Shown piece after piece: positions 28,263 through 40,190 of a DNA stretch of 64,000 nucleotides; position 1 is the first letter of the stretch; every line of letters begins with the position of its first letter. The stretch is from Anoplolepis gracilipes. Taxonomy: Eukaryota > Arthropoda > Insecta > Hymenoptera > Formicidae. The stretch lies in NCBI RefSeq assembly GCF_047496725.1, contig NC_132978.1, forward strand, positions 8,777,001 to 8,841,000, read 5' to 3'. A program made the position numbers and the translations under genes. Under the pieces are notes generated by a model. That model was not told the DNA's origin. It searched no databases and saw nothing but the letters and a program-made list of their open reading frames with translations.

Positions 28263-28393
28263 AATGCGCTATATATAGATATTCTTATTAAATTAGTATC
28301 GGACATTTTATAAAATTACATATTATTCTTTGTGTAAAAAGAAGATAAGTAATTAATTTTAAATAATTATGTATATATAATTAGATATTTATA

Positions 28394-29011
28394 AGCTCTC
28401 TTAAGCTGGCAGGATCAAATCAGCAAAATCAAATGGGACCTAATGGATTATTTAATACTTATTTTGTACTATTTTATATCACCAAAAATAATTTTGTACT
28501 CCATGTCAATTCAGAAAAAATCGTGGCACTGCTAACTTAATATTAAGCTAGCAGGACCAAAAAAAAAATTAAAAAAATAAATAAAAAAAAACAGATACAA
28601 TTAGTACTGAATTTGTACTAATTTGTACCACCGAAAATAATTTGTACCACCAAAAATAAATTTGTACCCCGTGCCAATTAAAAAAAATTGTGGTTCTGCT
28701 AACTTAATATTCAACTAGCGTAATAAAAACCATTAAAAAATGAAAAATAAAAATTGATCTGATTAATACAGCATTTGTACTAATTTATACCACCGAATAA
28801 TAATTGTATCTGTTTTGTTTTGTTTATTTTTTTAATTTTTTCTTTTGATCCTGCTAGCTTAATATTAAGTTAGCAACGCCACGATTTTTTCTGAATTAAC
28901 ATGGGGTACAAAATTATTTTTGGTGGTACAAAATAGTACAAAATAAGTACTAAATAATATATTAGGTCCCATTTGATTTTGCTGATTTGGTCCTGCCAGC
29001 TTAAGAGAGCT
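28394..29011. mobile_element. Fold-back MITE (618 bp) with long terminal inverted repeats
   Basis: The left end AGCTCTCTTAAGCTGGCAGG is the exact reverse complement of the right end CCTGCCAGCTTAAGAGAGCT. Complementarity continues inward with mismatches for roughly 200 bp per arm: AAATCAGCAAAATCAAATGG on the left mirrors CCATTTGATTTTGCTGATTT on the right. Each arm contains an internal palindrome around TTAATATTAA flanked by GCTAAC or GCTAGC. The middle carries repeated TTTGTACCACC-type motifs. There is no coding capacity, so it is a non-autonomous element. Its superfamily is not determined, as I see no unambiguous target-site duplication. Confidence 0.8.
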
Positions 29012-29988
29012 AATTTGTATATTATTATACGTTTAATCTGAAAATGATTGGAAAATTACATTTACATGTAAATCGGAGGAAATCTGAAAACGTATGATGC
29101 TAAGTATGTTTAATTTTTATGATTTTCATCATATCTAATATCTAGTTGCGATTCTTATTTCGAATATATCATAGCAATACTTCTCGTGATTTCCATTTAA
29201 TATTATTAACTATTAATTTTATTATTTTATTACGGGCGATACATATTTCTCTAATAATAATCTTTAAATATACCTTAGATGCTTTTTCGCGGATTGAGAT
29301 GATGTAATATATTAATCATTTTCGGATTGAGATAATACGAATCGCAGGATCGAATGATGAAACGAAAAATTGTAATACACTTATTTATTAATAAAATTAA
29401 TTTGAAACTCGAGAACGAAAGGCGTTGTAAGTAAAACTAGTTTTACAAAAGAATTAGATAGATCGTATATCGAAAGCTACTGACAATGAGGTAGGAAAAC
29501 TTTATTGATATAAACGACGAATTCGATATATGTACGTCGAATACGTAATTGTTAACTCTCGAGCGTTGGCTGAACAATAATAATTTTTTCGTCTCTCTGT
29601 TTTCTGCGCGACGCGGCGGTCCTTTCCCCCACTTGCCTTCCCCCACTATGTCCTATGCCGTGTCTTCCTACGTCACGCATACCAAGGATACAAACAAGGA
29701 CGCGTCATTATTTTTTACAAAGGATATTGGGCATACCTACGTATATTATTTTATAGGCATAAGGAATTTGTTATCTTACATCGTCACACAGTGTTCGGCG
29801 CTCGACCTTTACAGACGTAGCGCGCTGTTGCTCTTGTTATATGTACGGCGACATTCGAAGGAATAGGTATGCGTACTTCGTATATATCGTATTATTCTTT
29901 AAAATACGATTAGCTAATTATAATCTTTATAATTAGCAATTGTTAACATAATTGATTAACTCTTATGATTAACTACACATAAGAATAT
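29012..29988. other. Spacer between the two copies of the fold-back element
   Basis: AT-rich sequence. An open frame at 29549-29866 (105 codons) has no recognisable domain and is not called. Nothing else is supported. Confidence 0.5.
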
Positions 29989-30332
29989 TAGCTCTCTGCT
30001 GATAAACAAATCAGCAAAATCAAATGGGCAAAACAAATCAGCAAAATCAAATGGGCAAGACCTAATGGATTATTTAGTACTTATTTTGTACTATTTTGTA
30101 CCACCAAAAATAATTTTGTACCCCATGCCAATTCAGAAAAAATCGTGGCGCTGCTAACTTAATATTAAGCTAGCAGGACCAAAAGAAAAAATTAAAAAAA
30201 TAAATAAAACAAAACAGATACAATTAGTACTGAATTTATACTAATTTGCACCACTGAAAATAATTTTGTACCACCGAAAATAAATTTGTACCACCAAAAA
30301 TAAATTTATATCCCGTGCCAATTAAAAAAAAA
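29989..30332 (+). mobile_element. Truncated second copy of the fold-back MITE
   Basis: This copy begins TTAGCTCTCT and matches the left arm and centre of the element at 28394-29011: the ATGGATTATTTA block, TTTTGTACCACCAAAAATAA, the GCTAACTTAATATTAAGCTAGC-type palindrome and the CAGATACAATTAGTACTGAA block. It stops after CCCGTGCCAATTAAAA, so the right arm is missing. Near its start, a 24-base segment containing AAATCAGCAAAATCAAATGG is tandemly duplicated (30006-30053), and the AAGCTGGCAGG part of the terminus is absent. Confidence 0.8.
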
Positions 30333-30920
30333 CAGAGTAATAGAGTTTTTATGAATTTAATTTCTTTAACATGATGTAATTACAATTAATTAAAAGTTTA
30401 TTGTCTGCAAGAATTTAGACAAATAAGAATGTTTGTATGTTATTATCTCTAATCTGCATAAATGTGTATAAAGTTGTTTCTAAATTGTAATAAATTTAAT
30501 TAATAAAACAATTAACATTATATAGCTGAGAAATTAATCTTTTTATTATTTGTTAAAAAATTTATTATTTTTGTATATAACTAAATAAATATTATTATTT
30601 TGTTTATTTATTTAAACAATTTATTATTTTATAAATAAATTACTTATCGTTTAAAAACGTGAAAAATATATTGAATAATAATTGAATATTTAATTCATGC
30701 AAGACATATTTGTGATTATTTTAAATTTGTTTAAATACTTCTAATAAATTAAAAACTCATTTCCTCCTGAAATAATCCATCAAAATTTTGATTTTAAAAT
30801 TTTCAATCAATCATATAACACTTGATATGTGTTTACTTTCCTTTTTTATATTCGTAAATTGATTTTTGTAATTGTAACATATATTTACTCATAATTATAA
30901 ATTCAACTTATGAACTCTTT

Positions 30921-30966
<46 letters not shown>

Positions 30967-31303
30967 ACAATATTATCTTCAGTAAAATAATATTAAAAAC
31001 CTACCGTCTTGAAAAAAGTTTTACGATTATTAATTATTACTAATGAATTCCCCGAGATAATTGGAGAGACTTGATATGATCGATCAATGATAATATTGTA
31101 ATAATAGGTGTGTTATAATCGGAAGTTTACGAAAATTACAAATTCAAAATATATATGCTGTCATAAAAATATATTATTTTTTTCCAAATATGAAAAAAAG
31201 AAAATAATTTCAGATATAAGAATATAAAGATTTTTTGCAATGCTTATACCTATAAAATTGCCAATAGCGATTGCAAATATTTTTTATATAAGCAGAGAAT
31301 ACA

Positions 31304-31342
<39 letters not shown>

Positions 31343-32455
31343 GACATCGACATTACTAATTATAAAACGACGACATACCTGGTGATAATCGTGCATCAGT
31401 TTCATGCTTTCGTGGTATTTCGGCAAAAAGTTAGCTTGAAGTATGCAAAGAGGATTTCGAAAACACATGCAGAAGCCGATTGTTGAAATGTTACGATATC
31501 TGGATTATTTTGATACTGAACTCGTTATTTCGGTATTTGCATATAACGGCGATTACGGGCATGTTTAATGAGTTATATGATAAACGATTGACACTTTAGA
31601 CATACTTGCGATTTTTGTTGTATTACGTTCACCTTTAAACGACGAAAATTACGAGAGCGCGACAAAGGTTTGATATTCGAGACTTTGAGAATCGCAATAT
31701 CGAAATATCGAGCGATCGAAGCGACGAACCAATCGCAACAACCGTAGGCAGGTCTGTTCGCTCTAGTTATATTTCACAGCGTCTAGTGAAATCGTTGAAA
31801 GAGAAAACGGTGGAAAGAGCTAAGAAATACACAAAGTTCAGCTATTGATATTTTCTTTTTCTCACAACTATAACTATATCTTTTTCATTGTTATATTTAT
31901 ATTTGTTTTGAATTATTTCTTTTTTTCTAATTGTAATATCTGTCGAGAGGGCGTTAGTGCATGACAAATTTGCCAAGCTGCGTGCAACTCCTGTCACCTG
32001 TCAATGCAGTTGTTTACATAGAATCGCGCCAAAACAAAGCTGTGTGTTACAAGTTGATTTAAATTAATTTGCAATTTTAATTAAATCTACATTTATTTGT
32101 CATTCCTTATTTTAAAAAAATTATTTAACATGCGCTATTATTAATACAACTTCAAATAATTATCAGTATAAATATGAAATAATATTGTGTATCAATTGCA
32201 AACAGTTCACAAAATGAAAATATCATAAATAAATAAATTTTCATATATAATAAATACTTTGAATATTCTGCAATTAATTTTTGATTTGTTGTATGTAACT
32301 ATTAATTTCTATCTAAGCAGTGCAAAGATGTATTTTACATGATTGTAGATATACGTAGCTTGTAACTTTAATGATAGAAGAAACGTTTGTATATTTGGGA
32401 TGTCACTTGGATAATAGAAAAGTTTACTAATTCTAACAGATTATACATTCTCAAG
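30333..32455. other. AT-rich intergenic DNA upstream of bmb
   Basis: Very AT-rich DNA with AT runs at 30924-30963 and 31309-31339. A less AT-rich patch from about 31600 to 32050 may include the brambleberry promoter. No other gene is seen. Confidence 0.5.
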
Positions 32456-34137
32456 ATGATATGGTTCTTGTTCTTTGTTATCCATGGAATATTAGCTAGT
32501 AATGATAATATGATTCTAAAAGATTTAGGAGAAAAAGAGTATTTTTTAATAAAAGGTAAGAAGTTAAAGAAAAAGTAAGAATTAACATATAATAAGCAAT
32601 TAATCTTTTTTTAAGCAAAATCATCATTGTCACAACATGGGAAATGTTGGCATACTGCGCTCCAAACATTACAAAGCAGTTGCGACAAGTTAAATGATTA
32701 TGAACATTCTCTCCTTGCCTTGCACTTAGCAAATTGTTTCTTAGAAGATTCTGGCCATAAAACTTATGACTGTCATCTTAGTCAGTCGGAAGACGAGCGT
32801 CGGTAAAATATATTTCTTATTATCAATTAATTTTCTATATGTTATTCTTAATCAATTATAATATTACTTAATAATATTCTTAATGTATTAATTATTAAAA
32901 TATTTATCTTGCAGAAAGTGCATTAATGAAATGGCAGATCGAGCATTCAGTGTTTACAATGAATTCTATATTCATGCAACTCATATCTGTTTCTTTTTGA
33001 ATCATGAAGTTTGGCAAACTGAAGTTGATAATACTATAAAGTTGTAAGTGCTTGTTTAACAATATTGTATATATTATATATTATTGAATATAAAAAGAAA
33101 AACTTTTTCATATATATATATATATGAATATATGTGCAAATTTTCAGATTATTTCAAGTATCTTCACGAATGAAAGATCAGTTATTGGAAGCATCACAAA
33201 TGCAAGGTGTAATATTGAACAGTCAAAAAGAAGGTTTACGTATTCAAAATGAACTTTTAGATCATGGCAAAGAACTTGGAACTGTATTAAAGACTTCATC
33301 CGAGACAGTTAACAATATGGTGTTAGATTTCAAGTAAGTTTATGAAATAATTTATGTGATGTTATTTAATGTTATTATTTATGTAATATTCAAAAAAATT
33401 TTTAATTGAGTAATAAAGATTAATTAAAATATTAATTTTTAAAATCTTGATTAAAATTTAGAGAATCAGCTAAAGACCAGAAGGAGTTGCTTTATGAAAT
33501 TTTTTCTTACGTACGCACTTTTCAAAGTTGGATTATGGGAGAAGTGTCTTGGTTTCAATCTATTATATTTTATACTGTCAGCTGTATTCTTTGTGCATTA
33601 TTCAGTTCTTCTAGAAGAACTATTGATGCAAGAGTTACACTTTTTAGCATCTTAAGTTTAAACATAGTGGCTGAAAGGATATTAGTTCAATATTACAATA
33701 AAATTATACTTCAATCTCCAAATGATAAGGTAATATAACGATAAAGTTTTAAATTCAATTTTTTCACCAAAAAGTACTACAATATCTTTTTTACAGACAC
33801 AATTGTTAAGTACAACATGGTTATATAGAAAAATTGCCTTAACACTTTGTGCCATAACATTATTCTGTACATATTATTATTACAAAGACCAACATTTGGA
33901 GAATTATAAGACTTTACAAAGAATTGAACAACAGCTGAATGTCATAGAACAGACTACTATTTCCAACAGAATTGAACCAATTCGTAAGTACTTAATATAT
34001 AACCATTTTATTTATGTAAATAAAATTGCATAATAATTCTATTACATTTAGGTTATTCCAAACGAGTCGCATTAAGACGTTTACATACTGTTTCTAACAA
34101 ACAAGAAGATATCATGAGCATTAAAACTGCCAAATAA
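32456..34137 (+). CDS. bmb: Brambleberry (KAR5/GEX1-family nuclear fusion protein), complete
   Basis: Seven coding exons close into a 380-residue protein: 32456-32555, 32616-32802, 32915-33043, 33148-33333, 33462-33729, 33797-33983, 34052-34137. All introns are short and GT-AG, and every phase matches. Residues 1-14 form a signal peptide (MIWFLFFVIHGILA). A Cys-rich ectodomain follows with the family pattern CWHTALQTL..C, LALHLANCFLE, a later CINEMADRAF and ICFFLNHEVWQ. Next comes a helical amphipathic stretch (about 130-205), hydrophobic segments near 233-248, 259-272 and 303-316, and a basic tail. KAR5/GEX1/Brambleberry proteins sit in the nuclear envelope and act in karyogamy (yeast Kar5, plant and algal GEX1) or karyomere fusion (zebrafish). 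I started at the Met that gives the signal peptide; an in-frame upstream extension to 32387 would destroy it. Family assignment is by motif memory. Confidence 0.85.
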
Positions 34138-34322
34138 TTATCATAATAATTAAATAGAACCAAGAAAATAATTTTTATTGTATAATAATAATTTAAATAA
34201 TGATATAAATGATAAGATATGATTATATATTTTTATAAATATTTATGAAAACAATTTTTATGTATTTATATTGTATGTCTACTATGGATATAATCTATAA
34301 ATTTATGCATTAAAATCAGAAA
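34138..34322. other. Short convergent 3' interval between bmb and mRpS37
   Basis: Only 185 bp separate the two stop codons, so the 3' UTRs of these convergent genes probably overlap or abut. I see no canonical AATAAA in the first part on the plus strand. Confidence 0.5.
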
Positions 34323-34848
34323 CTATACTGTTGGATATCTTCTTAAAAGATGTGTGATTTGTTTATGTGTAAGATTCTTACTGTTAGGTATAGGTACCAC
34401 TTGATCGTGTTCAACTTGTGCACGCTCTATATTTTTCATGTAGGTCTTGTAACACTGATCCAATTCTTTAAATTGCGGGATACATCTTTTGTCTTGATAC
34501 TCGTTTTCTTCAAGACATGTTAAAAGCAGGATTGACTCGTACAAACATCCACGGTCTGAAATAAAATATTACAGGTATGAAATAAAAATGTACAGTTTGT
34601 TGAAATATTACAAATACTTTACTGCCAACTGTAGTAAATTACATTATCATTGGCTACACTGTATAAATTAAAACACAGTAGTAATTTAGTAATTATAAAA
34701 TTCTTTTATAAAAAAACGTACCTGTTTCTTTTTGATTTTTTGAAGATACACGATCTCTCAGCTTTAATGGCAAAATTGCCTTAAAAGGTACTTTGCTTTC
34801 ATTTGGTGGTGCTCTAGGGTGACGGAAAAATATTGATGTCAATCTCAT
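34323..34848 (-). CDS. mRpS37: Mitochondrial small-subunit ribosomal protein mS37 (CHCHD1-like), complete
   Basis: Two exons on the minus strand (34722-34848 and 34323-34555, phase-1 junction) give 119 residues. Start is ATG at 34848 (MRLTSIFFRHPRAPP) and stop TAG at 34323-34325. The second exon carries a CHCH fold with two perfect CX9C pairs, CLYESILLLTC and CIPQFKELDQC. It ends with the LLRRYP-type motif that aligns with LLQRFP near the end of vertebrate CHCHD1/MRPS37. The basic N-terminus fits mitochondrial ribosome association. Twin CX9C proteins are oxidised by the Mia40 relay on import into the intermembrane space; CHCHD1 is then a component of the 28S subunit. An acceptor-like TTTTACAG lies four bases upstream of the ATG, suggesting an intron in the 5' UTR. 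It diverges from G6PD. Confidence 0.88.
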
Positions 34849-35966
34849 TTTTCTGTAAAATAATTATATAAAATTATGAGATCTCTCTGTTGTAAGGTTA
34901 AAAAATTTTTCATCAAATTATACGAAATTACAGAATGCGGTAGTTTTTATATTAATTTGTAAAAGCTATCGCAAACAATTACTAGTAATAAAATATAATT
35001 TTGGTAGAGTTATTGACAAATATTCACATACATTAGTTATTCGTAAAAACAGTTTGTTGCAATTGTACTTTTTGGTTATAATTGATTGTTGGTAGTCGGT
35101 AGTAATCGCTCCCTCGTCATCCTCGTGTGTTCCACGTGTACCTACATAGATGGCACTATTATTTAGTTTTTTTTTTATAAATATATTGCTAGATATATAA
35201 TACAATTTTTTTTTATTTTCAATAAAAAAATTTAATTGTTTCAACTTCTCATCTTATCTAATTGTTTCATCTTCTTGTTTTATTTTACGTTTCTTGCAAT
35301 ATAACGTAAGAAAATTATGTACTATATAAAATTATAATTATATATTACCGTGTGCAACATACAGTTGATACGGTGTATTGTGACCTTGTTAGATTTATTC
35401 TTCATACATTCTTGTCTACGACGGTCGTAAATACGTTTTCTAAAGAGTAAATATCCACTTGCTTTATTTCAAATTTACAAAGAGTAAAGAAGAGAGCAGA
35501 TTTTACGTACAGGAATAAAATCATATGGTGTTAAAACAGTAGTCAGAATGAAACATGTGTCTTTATCGCTGCAATAAAAGATTCGGAGAATGAATCACGT
35601 GAATTGCGACTTGATAAAAGCAAGAATGATTTGGAGCCGGGAGACGTGGTGCAGTAATTAAAAGATATATTTTGAAGAACACAAAAGTATCCTGTGTCAC
35701 CGACAAGATACTATTCTCTCGTGTACTCGTGTGTGTTTGTGATTTATATCGTGTAGCTACAGCCAGTTGTAGGTGTAGCAAAGCAACGTGGCCGTAGGCT
35801 GTAACGTTTAACCTCAAAAGAGCTGCGCATGACAGTATAATTTTGGCGGCAAGGTCACGCTTTGTCAGAAAGCAGAGATATACCAGTCGTGTCTGAAAAA
35901 ATTAACAGAAAAGAAGAGAGCGGAGTAGTTTCATCATCTTAGCAACACGTTTCAGGTGGATCAAAA
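34849..35966. promoter_or_regulatory. Divergent promoter interval of mRpS37 (-) and G6PD (+)
   Basis: About 1.1 kb separate the two start codons. It contains CACGTG E-box palindromes near 35135 and 35598 and a less AT-rich stretch at 35560-35965 that should include the G6PD 5' UTR. An in-frame TAG at 35940-35942 lies upstream of the G6PD start. No other coding sequence is supported. A shared bidirectional promoter is inferred from geometry only. Confidence 0.45.
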
Positions 35967-38900
35967 ATGGCAAAAGAACGCATAAGAAGTAAGTTTATTG
36001 CAAAAATTGCATTTTTTTGACAATAAGATGCGGAGACAAATAAACTGGTCAAATATATTGCAGAAAATATTTTATTACGCTTTTATTGTAAGGAACAAAT
36101 GCCTACACACACACACAGAAATTCATATTTATATGTCATATTTTAATTAAATATATTTATCTTATTTTGAATTTTATCTCATGAAAATTGTATATAATAT
36201 ATATATTTTATATACAGCTTGAAAATTATAATACCGCCGGCATTAGTTTATGATATGGGGGTTGCACAGTGTTGAATTTGCATTTGTGTTTCTTTGTATG
36301 TGTGCACAAATACTATAGAAATGTAACTTTAATTGTACAATTTCCACGCATGTTCCTTCGAGCCAAACAAAAATTGTTTGAAACGGTTTTTTCATATCTT
36401 CCAAATTTTTGAGATATTTACTTGGGGAAACTAAAACGAAGCACAATTATGTCGATAAATTTTCGTGTTTTTATTCTTAATTTTGAATTTTTTATTATAC
36501 CTGTTTTTTACTCCTCTGTCGAGCCCTTTTAGTTATTATTTATTATTTTTAATATCAGTATCGCTATATAATTATGTATGGCAAAGACAAACTAATTAGC
36601 TAACAAATTTTAAAATAAAAAAACAATAAAATCACATTTTTTGTAACTAGATTTTGCAAAATTATAAATAATTTTATGCTGAATGATTTTATAATTCCAT
36701 ATACATAATGTATTTAATTTCAAGGTTAAAAATTCGCTATGTCATAGATAAAATTAAATCGAAAAAGAACTCGTGTTAAGATTAAAATGCGACGACGTTG
36801 TACGCATTATGCGAATGTAAACTCAATGATAATATCGTACGATGTATTTTTATCATACTTTTTTCTTCAAGTGATTTCTCGCATAAAGAAAAATTCTGTT
36901 TGCACGATAATAGCAGAATCGCAAAAATGTGTTTATTACAGCGAGATGTATAATATTTTCAATAATCTTATTACCACTTATTATCACAATTTAACAATTA
37001 ATATCTATTATGGATTTAATTCTGGCCTTGTTACTTTTATGAAAATTATCGGAGAGACGAATGCGACTATTTTATCAATGACAATGTACAAGAATGAATA
37101 CGGAGAAATGTTAAAGTTTAATTTTTTTAGATTAAATTAATAAAATAATTTTAATTTTAATAAAGTACATGAATCATTTGGAATCATTATGGAAAATTTA
37201 ATATAAAATATAAGTAGATTATTACTGTTAATAGATTTTTCTTTACCTATTTCAACAGACAGAAAACTTTACGACATTTTTGTAAAGAATTATAATTGGA
37301 TTCTTTTTTCGAATTATAACAAAATTAGGTTTAAGAGCAATTTAAGATTTTGAATGTTATATTTTATATTGCGAATGAAAAGTTAAATACGATAAAAGGA
37401 AAATGACAAATTTTTTTTGTTGAATTGTTGAACTAAAACCGGTATCTCGAAATCCGAGAAAGGTAATTCATTCGATTGCTCTTTCTTATTTTTGACATAA
37501 TTATTTATTTACTAAGTATTTCACAGCTACGAGTGCAATTCATTCTAGGTCAATTTGAAAAGCAGTCTGTGTTAGTTTTTATTGCCAGAGGCACGTTATA
37601 AGAAATATTGCACAAGTCTAATTATACATATTTCCAATTGCTCGTCATTTATGGCGATCGTATTATGTAAGAAAAATGTATTAAATATCAGCGTTTTGGC
37701 ATAAAGTGCAATCATTACATTTACATATGTGAATTTCAAAATTGTCTTGTATTTTTGTCGATATTTTGAAATCATTTTTTAATCGCAACATATAATGTTA
37801 ATAAACATGTAAACTAAACAAACCTATTATGTTATTGCATCGAATATATATTATTGCAGTTTAGAATGTAATAATTATTTAAACATAATTTTTTAAAATA
37901 ATGTTTTTCAAGAAATATAAAATATAAAGAATTTAAAAATATATAATATGCAAAGTGTCGTAATAACTTTAATACAATTTTGTTTAAAAATGATACAAAA
38001 ATATGATAATGACATATATATATATTGTATATATATATATATCTTATATAAGTGACGAATTTGATTGCATTTTGTCAATGCAATAAAAACGATTGCTTAC
38101 AAAACGATTTTTTGCAGCGTCAAAAGATGGTATCAGAATTTTCGTTTTAACAAGTTGATTGTCGCAAAATGTTTTAGCATTCATTAACTCAAATTAATGT
38201 ATCTGTTCTAATTGATTTTTCTTTGCTTATTTCAACAGACAGAATAGTGCTATTATATTAATTTGAAAATCAAATATTAGAAAAAATTTAATTGTTTTTA
38301 GTTCCAATTAAAAAAATCTAATAAGTTCGCATGATCTCATATTATAATGAAATTAATTACATTTAATTAGATCTTCGAATCTCGAATATAAAAGTACGAG
38401 AAAACTTATTACATTGCAGTAACACAAGTATACAATTCAAGAGTCACACTCGTTGGCACTCTTAACAATTGATAGTTAATACAATGATTTGCCAATCATC
38501 GTTATCACAAAACAATGTGCATGTTATGAATGTATACCTACGTATGTATTTATATATTTTATTGTTCTCTTTGATATTTCGAGATTTATACTTTATGCAT
38601 GTACAAAAATAAAATAATTATATGTCAGAACAATAAATTAACTGTTAATATCTTATTAATGTGTGTTAATGTTAATTAATTGAATTAATACCACAATAAC
38701 GCGATACAAAAATGCGATACAATATAGAATATTTGTATGTATTACTGTGAAATATGTCTTAATACGTATTAACTTTTTATTTCATTATAAAATGTCATAA
38801 AACGCCGAGTAAAACACTTATCAAGATGTTATAAATAATTCTACTAATATTATTAATACTGATAATGGGAATATATATTTTCATTTCCCATAACTGCATT

Positions 38901-40137
38901 TTTTATGATTGAAGACAATATATTACTGTTTAAGAGAACTCTTACGGGCGTCAAACTACATCTGCATGATCTGTAAGATTTCATTTCCTGCATTATTTCT
39001 ATTATATTATCATGTAACTTATTGCACAATATCACGTGTTATTGCACAACATCATCTTCTCACTTTCTGCAATGCTTAGATTAATTTGCAGACAGGTGTT
39101 TCGTTGACTTACATCCGTCAGTGTGATTTCAGCAATCATTGGCCTTTCTATTTATGGAGAAATATTTGTATGAATTGCAGAAAAGATGTGTTAAATTAAC
39201 CGTGTATATTGTATGTACGTATATGTTGTGATATGCGTAAAAATAAGATTCCATCATCATGTTTAATATCCATGATCATTACATTCATTAGTATATTATT
39301 ATATTTGCATTGCACATTATTATTCGCAATTAATTTAATTACACACAAAGATATTTCGCGATAATAGTAAATAAAAATTTTGCACCAGTAATTGTCGATT
39401 GCATTATCAGTTTTGTTGATAAAAGAACTTATCATTTCATCGTATTAAACGAAATGCTCCACGATCACAATTTAATACAAAAATTCATTTAATTTACATC
39501 TGCGCTTGGATATTGTTATATATATATATATATATATATATATACAAAAAAGTCAAGAAAAAAGTATATCAATATATCATTAATTACATTCTTATTTTCT
39601 AGTTATCTAGTTACTTATTAGTTGTGCTTCTTCTTCTCTTATTCTTGCTAAACTATCTAAGTATTTAATTCTGAACGTCAGCGACGAAACTTTTTTTGCA
39701 TGATAGAGTAATTTGCTGTTTACACTCCATTAATATAAACATGCCCTTGACATAATCAAGAAATTGAACATTTCATTTATGGATAACATTATGCGATCAG
39801 TTAATCTGTCGCCAGAAATCATCCACAATTGCTTCGTAAGCGTTTACGTTTTCCTGTTGGCACGTGACGTACGTTCCAAGCTTATTCGACGTTTAGTCGA
39901 AGTTCTGCTAGTGAAACGACAGGATTGTTGAGATATATCGGCAAGATCTGATAGTCGATCATATCTTTTAATTTATTTTCCGTGCAATTTGCTCATAAAT
40001 CATGAATATTTTAAGTAAGTTGGGACATGAAATTATACTTAAGTGTCATATTCTTGTGAGATCAAAAAATTTCGAGTTTAAAATATTATTTGAATAACAA
40101 GTGTGAATATTATTCCAGTGTGGTATTATATTATATT

Positions 40138-40190
<53 letters not shown>

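Noticed and set aside
29549..29866. 105-codon open frame between the fold-back copies
   Set aside because: No domain, no clear start and no splice context; likely chance.
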